A stretch of DNA of 64,000 nucleotides from Mesonia phycicola (lineage in GTDB: Bacteria > Bacteroidota > Bacteroidia > Flavobacteriales > Flavobacteriaceae): positions 168,355 through 232,354 of the forward strand of contig NZ_FQYY01000007.1 in NCBI RefSeq assembly GCF_900141885.1, given 5' to 3'. The notes below the pieces were generated by a model that saw only the letters and a list, made by a program, of their open reading frames with translations, searched no databases and was not told the origin of the DNA. Shown here piece after piece: positions 61,120 to 64,000 of the stretch. The position numbers and the translations under genes are program-made. Positions within the stretch are counted from its first letter, which is position 1, and every line of letters begins with the position of its first letter.

Positions 61120-63033
61120 ATGAGAAAATTATATTATATAATAACAGTCATGTTATTTCTTAGTACTGTTTGTTTACAAGCCCAAAACAAATACACTAAA
61201 AAAGCAGATAAGTATTTTAGTCAGTTAAAATATGTGAAAGCTGCAGATAAGTATGAAGATATTGTTTCTGATGGTCATGCAGACGATTATGTTTACAAGC
61301 AGTTAGCAGATTCTTATTATAACCTATACAATACCGTAGAGGCAGAAAAGTACTATAAAACTTATTTGAATACAGCAGAAAATCCTGAAGCAGAAGCTTA
61401 CTTTAATTATGCTCAAGTTCTTAAAGCAAACGGTAACTTTGATGAGTCTAACAGTGCAATGGATCAATTTTCATCATTAATGCCTAATGATGAAAGAGCT
61501 ATCTCTTACAAGGAAAATAAAAATTATATTAACGACTTGTTAGATTATACTCCAAGATTTACAGTAGAAGAGTTAGAGGGTTTAAACACAGAATTATCTG
61601 ATTTTGGTATGTACGAGTTTGGTGATAATGTTTATTTTGTTTCTGCTAGAAATCAATCTAGAAAAGATTATGGATGGAACAAGCAGCCAACATTAGATGT
61701 ATATGTTTCTAAAAAAATGCAGGATAGTATTTTTAAACCAGAATTATTAAAAGGTGACGTAAACTCTAAATATCACGAAGGTACAGTAAGTATTACTCCA
61801 GATGGTGAAACTATGTATTTCACTAGAAATGATTATACAGATGGAGATTATGAAAAAGATTCTTTAGGGGTAGGTCAATTAAAAATTTACAAAGCTACAT
61901 TGATAAATGATAAATGGGATGATGTACAATCTTTACCATTTAATAATTCAGAGTATTCTACGGGTCATACAGCTTTAAGTCCTGATGGAAAAACACTTTA
62001 TTTCTCTAGTGATATGCCAGGAGGAAGCGGAATGTCAGATTTGTATAAAGTTTCTATTAATGAAGATGGGACTTATGGTACTCCAGTAAATTTAGGTTCT
62101 AGTATAAACACTCCAGGAAAAGAAAGTTTCCCTTTTATAGATAGTGAAGGTACATTATACTTTTCAAGTAACGGTCAGTTAGGTTTAGGAGGTTTAGATG
62201 TTTTTTATGCAAAAGCTGAAGGAGACGCATTTGGTAAAGTAAAAAACTTAGGACAGCCAATTAACAGTGCAGGAGATGATTTTGCCTATACTTTTAATTT
62301 AGATGCAAAAGAAGGTTACTTAAGTTCTAATAGAAGTGGAGTTACAGAAAATGTAGCTAACGATAATCTTTATAAAGTTGTTCAAATAATTCCGTTAAAC
62401 GAATTATTAGTTGCTGTAGAAGTTACAGATGAAGAAACAGCTAAAGTTATTGAAGGTGCAGAAGTTGTAATTTACAATACAGATACAGAAGAAGAGATTG
62501 AAAAATCTATAACTACAGAAGATGGTATGGTGAATTTCACTTTACCAGAAGGGGTGGCTTACGATGTGCAAGTTAATGCTGAAGGATATGAAAGTAATTC
62601 AGAGGCTATTGCAGCATCAGAAGTTGGTGAATTAAATTTAGAGATTGCTTTAACTCCAATTAAAGAAATTGTACCACAAAATATAGACTTAAACCCTATA
62701 TACTTTGAGTTTGATAAGTCTGATATCACTGCAGAAGCAGCATTTGAATTAGATAAATTAGTAGACGTTTTAACTAAGTATCCAAATATGGATATCTTGG
62801 TAGAATCTCATACAGATATTAGAGGTAGTAATTCTTATAACCAAAAACTTTCTGAGAGAAGAGCAAAAGCTACAGTAGATTATCTTATAGAAAAAGGAGT
62901 TTCTGCAGATAGAATTAGTAGCAATGGTTTAGGGGAAACAAAACCTAAAGTAGATTGTGCAGATAGTTGTACAGAAGAAGATCACCAAACAAATAGACGT
63001 TCAGAGTTTACATTAGCATTAAAAATTGACTAA
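61120..63033 (+). CDS. PorE-like protein: TPR, PD40 propeller, CRD and OmpA domains
   Basis: A 637-residue envelope protein. I start it at the ATG at 61120 (MRKLYYIITVMLFLSTVCLQAQ, signal peptide); the in-frame ATG at 61048 overlaps the previous gene and adds 24 residues. Order: TPR-like helices (about 25-150, ADKYFSQLKYVKAADKYEDI); PD40/WD40-like propeller blades (TPDGETMYFTRNDY, SPDGKTLYFSSDMPGGSGMSDLYKV, GTLYFSSNGQLGLGGLDVFYA); a carboxypeptidase-regulatory-like domain (about 430-515); and a C-terminal OmpA peptidoglycan-binding domain (IYFEFDKSDIT, ESHTDIRGSNSYNQKLSERRA). This is the layout of PorE, a T9SS periplasmic component. Here it probably anchors the upstream PorP/SprF-like protein to peptidoglycan; that is inference from context. 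Confidence 0.92.
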   Translation: MRKLYYIITVMLFLSTVCLQAQNKYTKKADKYFSQLKYVKAADKYEDIVSDGHADDYVYKQLADSYYNLYNTVEAEKYYKTYLNTAENPEAEAYFNYAQVLKANGNFDESNSAMDQFSSLMPNDERAISYKENKNYINDLLDYTPRFTVEELEGLNTELSDFGMYEFGDNVYFVSARNQSRKDYGWNKQPTLDVYVSKKMQDSIFKPELLKGDVNSKYHEGTVSITPDGETMYFTRNDYTDGDYEKDSLGVGQLKIYKATLINDKWDDVQSLPFNNSEYSTGHTALSPDGKTLYFSSDMPGGSGMSDLYKVSINEDGTYGTPVNLGSSINTPGKESFPFIDSEGTLYFSSNGQLGLGGLDVFYAKAEGDAFGKVKNLGQPINSAGDDFAYTFNLDAKEGYLSSNRSGVTENVANDNLYKVVQIIPLNELLVAVEVTDEETAKVIEGAEVVIYNTDTEEEIEKSITTEDGMVNFTLPEGVAYDVQVNAEGYESNSEAIAASEVGELNLEIALTPIKEIVPQNIDLNPIYFEFDKSDITAEAAFELDKLVDVLTKYPNMDILVESHTDIRGSNSYNQKLSERRAKATVDYLIEKGVSADRISSNGLGETKPKVDCADSCTEEDHQTNRRSEFTLALKID

Positions 63034-63060
63034 AGTAAATTAAAGTGTATCATATTTGTA

Positions 63061-63092
63061 AAAACCGTTAGTTTATGCTAGCGGTTTTTTTT
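63061..63092 (+). terminator. Terminator after the PorE-like gene
   Basis: AAAACCGTTAG pairs with CTAGCGGTTTT (one G-U pair) and is followed by T residues. It closes the 57329-63033 group. Confidence 0.9.
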
Positions 63093-63245
63093 ATGTCTTA
63101 ATATTATTTTTATTTCGTTAAATTTTCTTAAATTCCGTGCTCATTTAATACAGCTATTAAATTTTTTTAATAAAAATTTAATATTTGAGGGGGATTTCAA
63201 GTATACAGTTGTTATAATTATATAAAAGAACCTTAATTCTAACTT

Positions 63246-64000
63246 ATGAAAAGAATTTTACTAGTAATAGTCATGTTTTTGGGTAGCTATGTTTCTATGC
63301 ATAGTCAATGTGATGTTTCGGTAACACCCGTGTTGTGCGGAGACCCCACTAATAATGTTTATATTGTTGACCCTACTGTGGATGTAGCTATGCAAATTAA
63401 CGATGCTTTAGGAGTTCCGGTTACAGGTGTTAGTTGGTTAGCACCTAGAGACTTTTTGTATATGGCTCCCTCTCAAACACTTTATTTAGGGACAAATTCA
63501 ACAAATATTTTTACAAATACTACTTATTTTAATGGTAATCCACATTCAAGTGCATTAAATCCTTATCCTACGGCAGGAGCTCAAGCTAATGCTACATATA
63601 CTTATACTTATACTTTGCCTGGAACTGCTGGCTGCTCGCCAAGTTCAGGACAGATAACTATTATTACAGGAGGTTTCACTTACGATAGTTTTTGTAAAGA
63701 CGATACCACTACTTTAAACGATATTCCTTTAGAAGGGTATAATGCTTTAGGTGGCTTAAATTGGTATACAGATGCTGCAGGTACAGTATCTATAGCAGCT
63801 ACTACACAAATTCAAGGTGGGCAAACTTATTACGTAGATCTTGGTATAACTGGCTGTAGTCAAGTTTTTCCTGTTGTGATTGAGTATGGTACGCCTGTTC
63901 CAGAAGCAGAGTCATTACAGACTTTTTGTACCGCAGCTACCTGGGCGGCAGCAGGCTTTACAAACCCAACAGATGATTTGTCATCCGTTTTAGTTTGTGG
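63246..64000 (+). CDS. N-terminal part of another secreted surface protein (cut by the window edge)
   Basis: An open frame begins at the ATG at 63246 and continues without a stop to the window end (251 full codons). A signal peptide ends near residue 20 (SYVSMHSQ). The visible part has a unique cysteine-containing N-terminal domain and an Ig-like module (LGGLNWYTDAAGTVSIAATT, GGQTYYVDLGITGC). The start of a second module, QTFCTAATWAAAGFTNPTDDL, matches QYFCSATSWLNAGFTQPGD of the type B protein at 57329. It therefore belongs to the same family of T9SS cargo; its sorting domain is outside the window. A strong A/T-only inverted repeat (63156-63182) lies before it. Confidence 0.88.
   Translation, partial: MKRILLVIVMFLGSYVSMHSQCDVSVTPVLCGDPTNNVYIVDPTVDVAMQINDALGVPVTGVSWLAPRDFLYMAPSQTLYLGTNSTNIFTNTTYFNGNPHSSALNPYPTAGAQANATYTYTYTLPGTAGCSPSSGQITIITGGFTYDSFCKDDTTTLNDIPLEGYNALGGLNWYTDAAGTVSIAATTQIQGGQTYYVDLGITGCSQVFPVVIEYGTPVPEAESLQTFCTAATWAAAGFTNPTDDLSSVLVC

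Overview
The window is a low-GC chromosome segment that reads as a marine-type member of the Flavobacteriaceae (Bacteroidota). The evidence is a fused SecDF, Bacteroidota-type promoters (TTG, about 20 bases, TAnnTTTG), weak Shine-Dalgarno signals, signal peptides ending in AQ, and type IX secretion (T9SS) sorting domains with PorP/SprF-like and PorE-like proteins. No rRNA, tRNA, CRISPR array, insertion sequence or phage gene was seen.

Positions 1-40,000 are mostly core genes. From the left: the end of an outer-membrane-like protein, mdh and secDF; a minus-strand group folE-cysS-yidD-lgt; fabD translationally coupled to a plug-only TonB-type protein; an FMN-binding stress-type protein; a 2TM protein coupled to folA; a class V aminotransferase facing an egtB-egtD ergothioneine pair; and a TonB-C-terminal protein with thyA. 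Then come a YceI / outer-membrane barrel / YceI-like unit behind a CRP-like palindrome, a nucleoside transporter with a DUF151 protein, etfBA, pdhB with a DUF5686 protein, ppa, and an App1-type phosphatase. A tightly packed eight-gene minus-strand run follows (acyl-CoA dehydrogenase, 2-hydroxyacid dehydrogenase, SLC13/TrkA-C transporter, DUF202, DUF6122, a secreted protein, deoxynucleoside kinase, fatty acid hydroxylase-like). Tex, MarC and metK end this part. The metK leader carries what looks like a SAM-II-type pseudoknot riboswitch.

Positions 41,900-64,000 form a surface-protein island read entirely on the + strand. Three large T9SS type A proteins (1659, 1975 and 1389 residues) are built from FN3, MAM/jelly-roll, GEVED, PPC-like and Ig-like modules. 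A four-module block of about 430-480 residues occurs twice in the first, twice in the second and once in the third. They are followed by a type B (CHU_C) surface protein, a PorP/SprF-family barrel protein, and a protein with the PorE layout (TPR, PD40 propeller, carboxypeptidase-regulatory domain, OmpA). A further surface protein runs off the right edge. The genes make sense together as secreted adhesin-like cargo plus outer-membrane and periplasmic partners for T9SS export and attachment.

Items most worth a second look are the five-copy mosaic block with discordant module relationships, the metK leader with competing pairings, a GGGCGTT...CCCTAACGC structured intergenic element upstream of thyA, and the possibly activator-controlled YceI/barrel/YceI-like unit.
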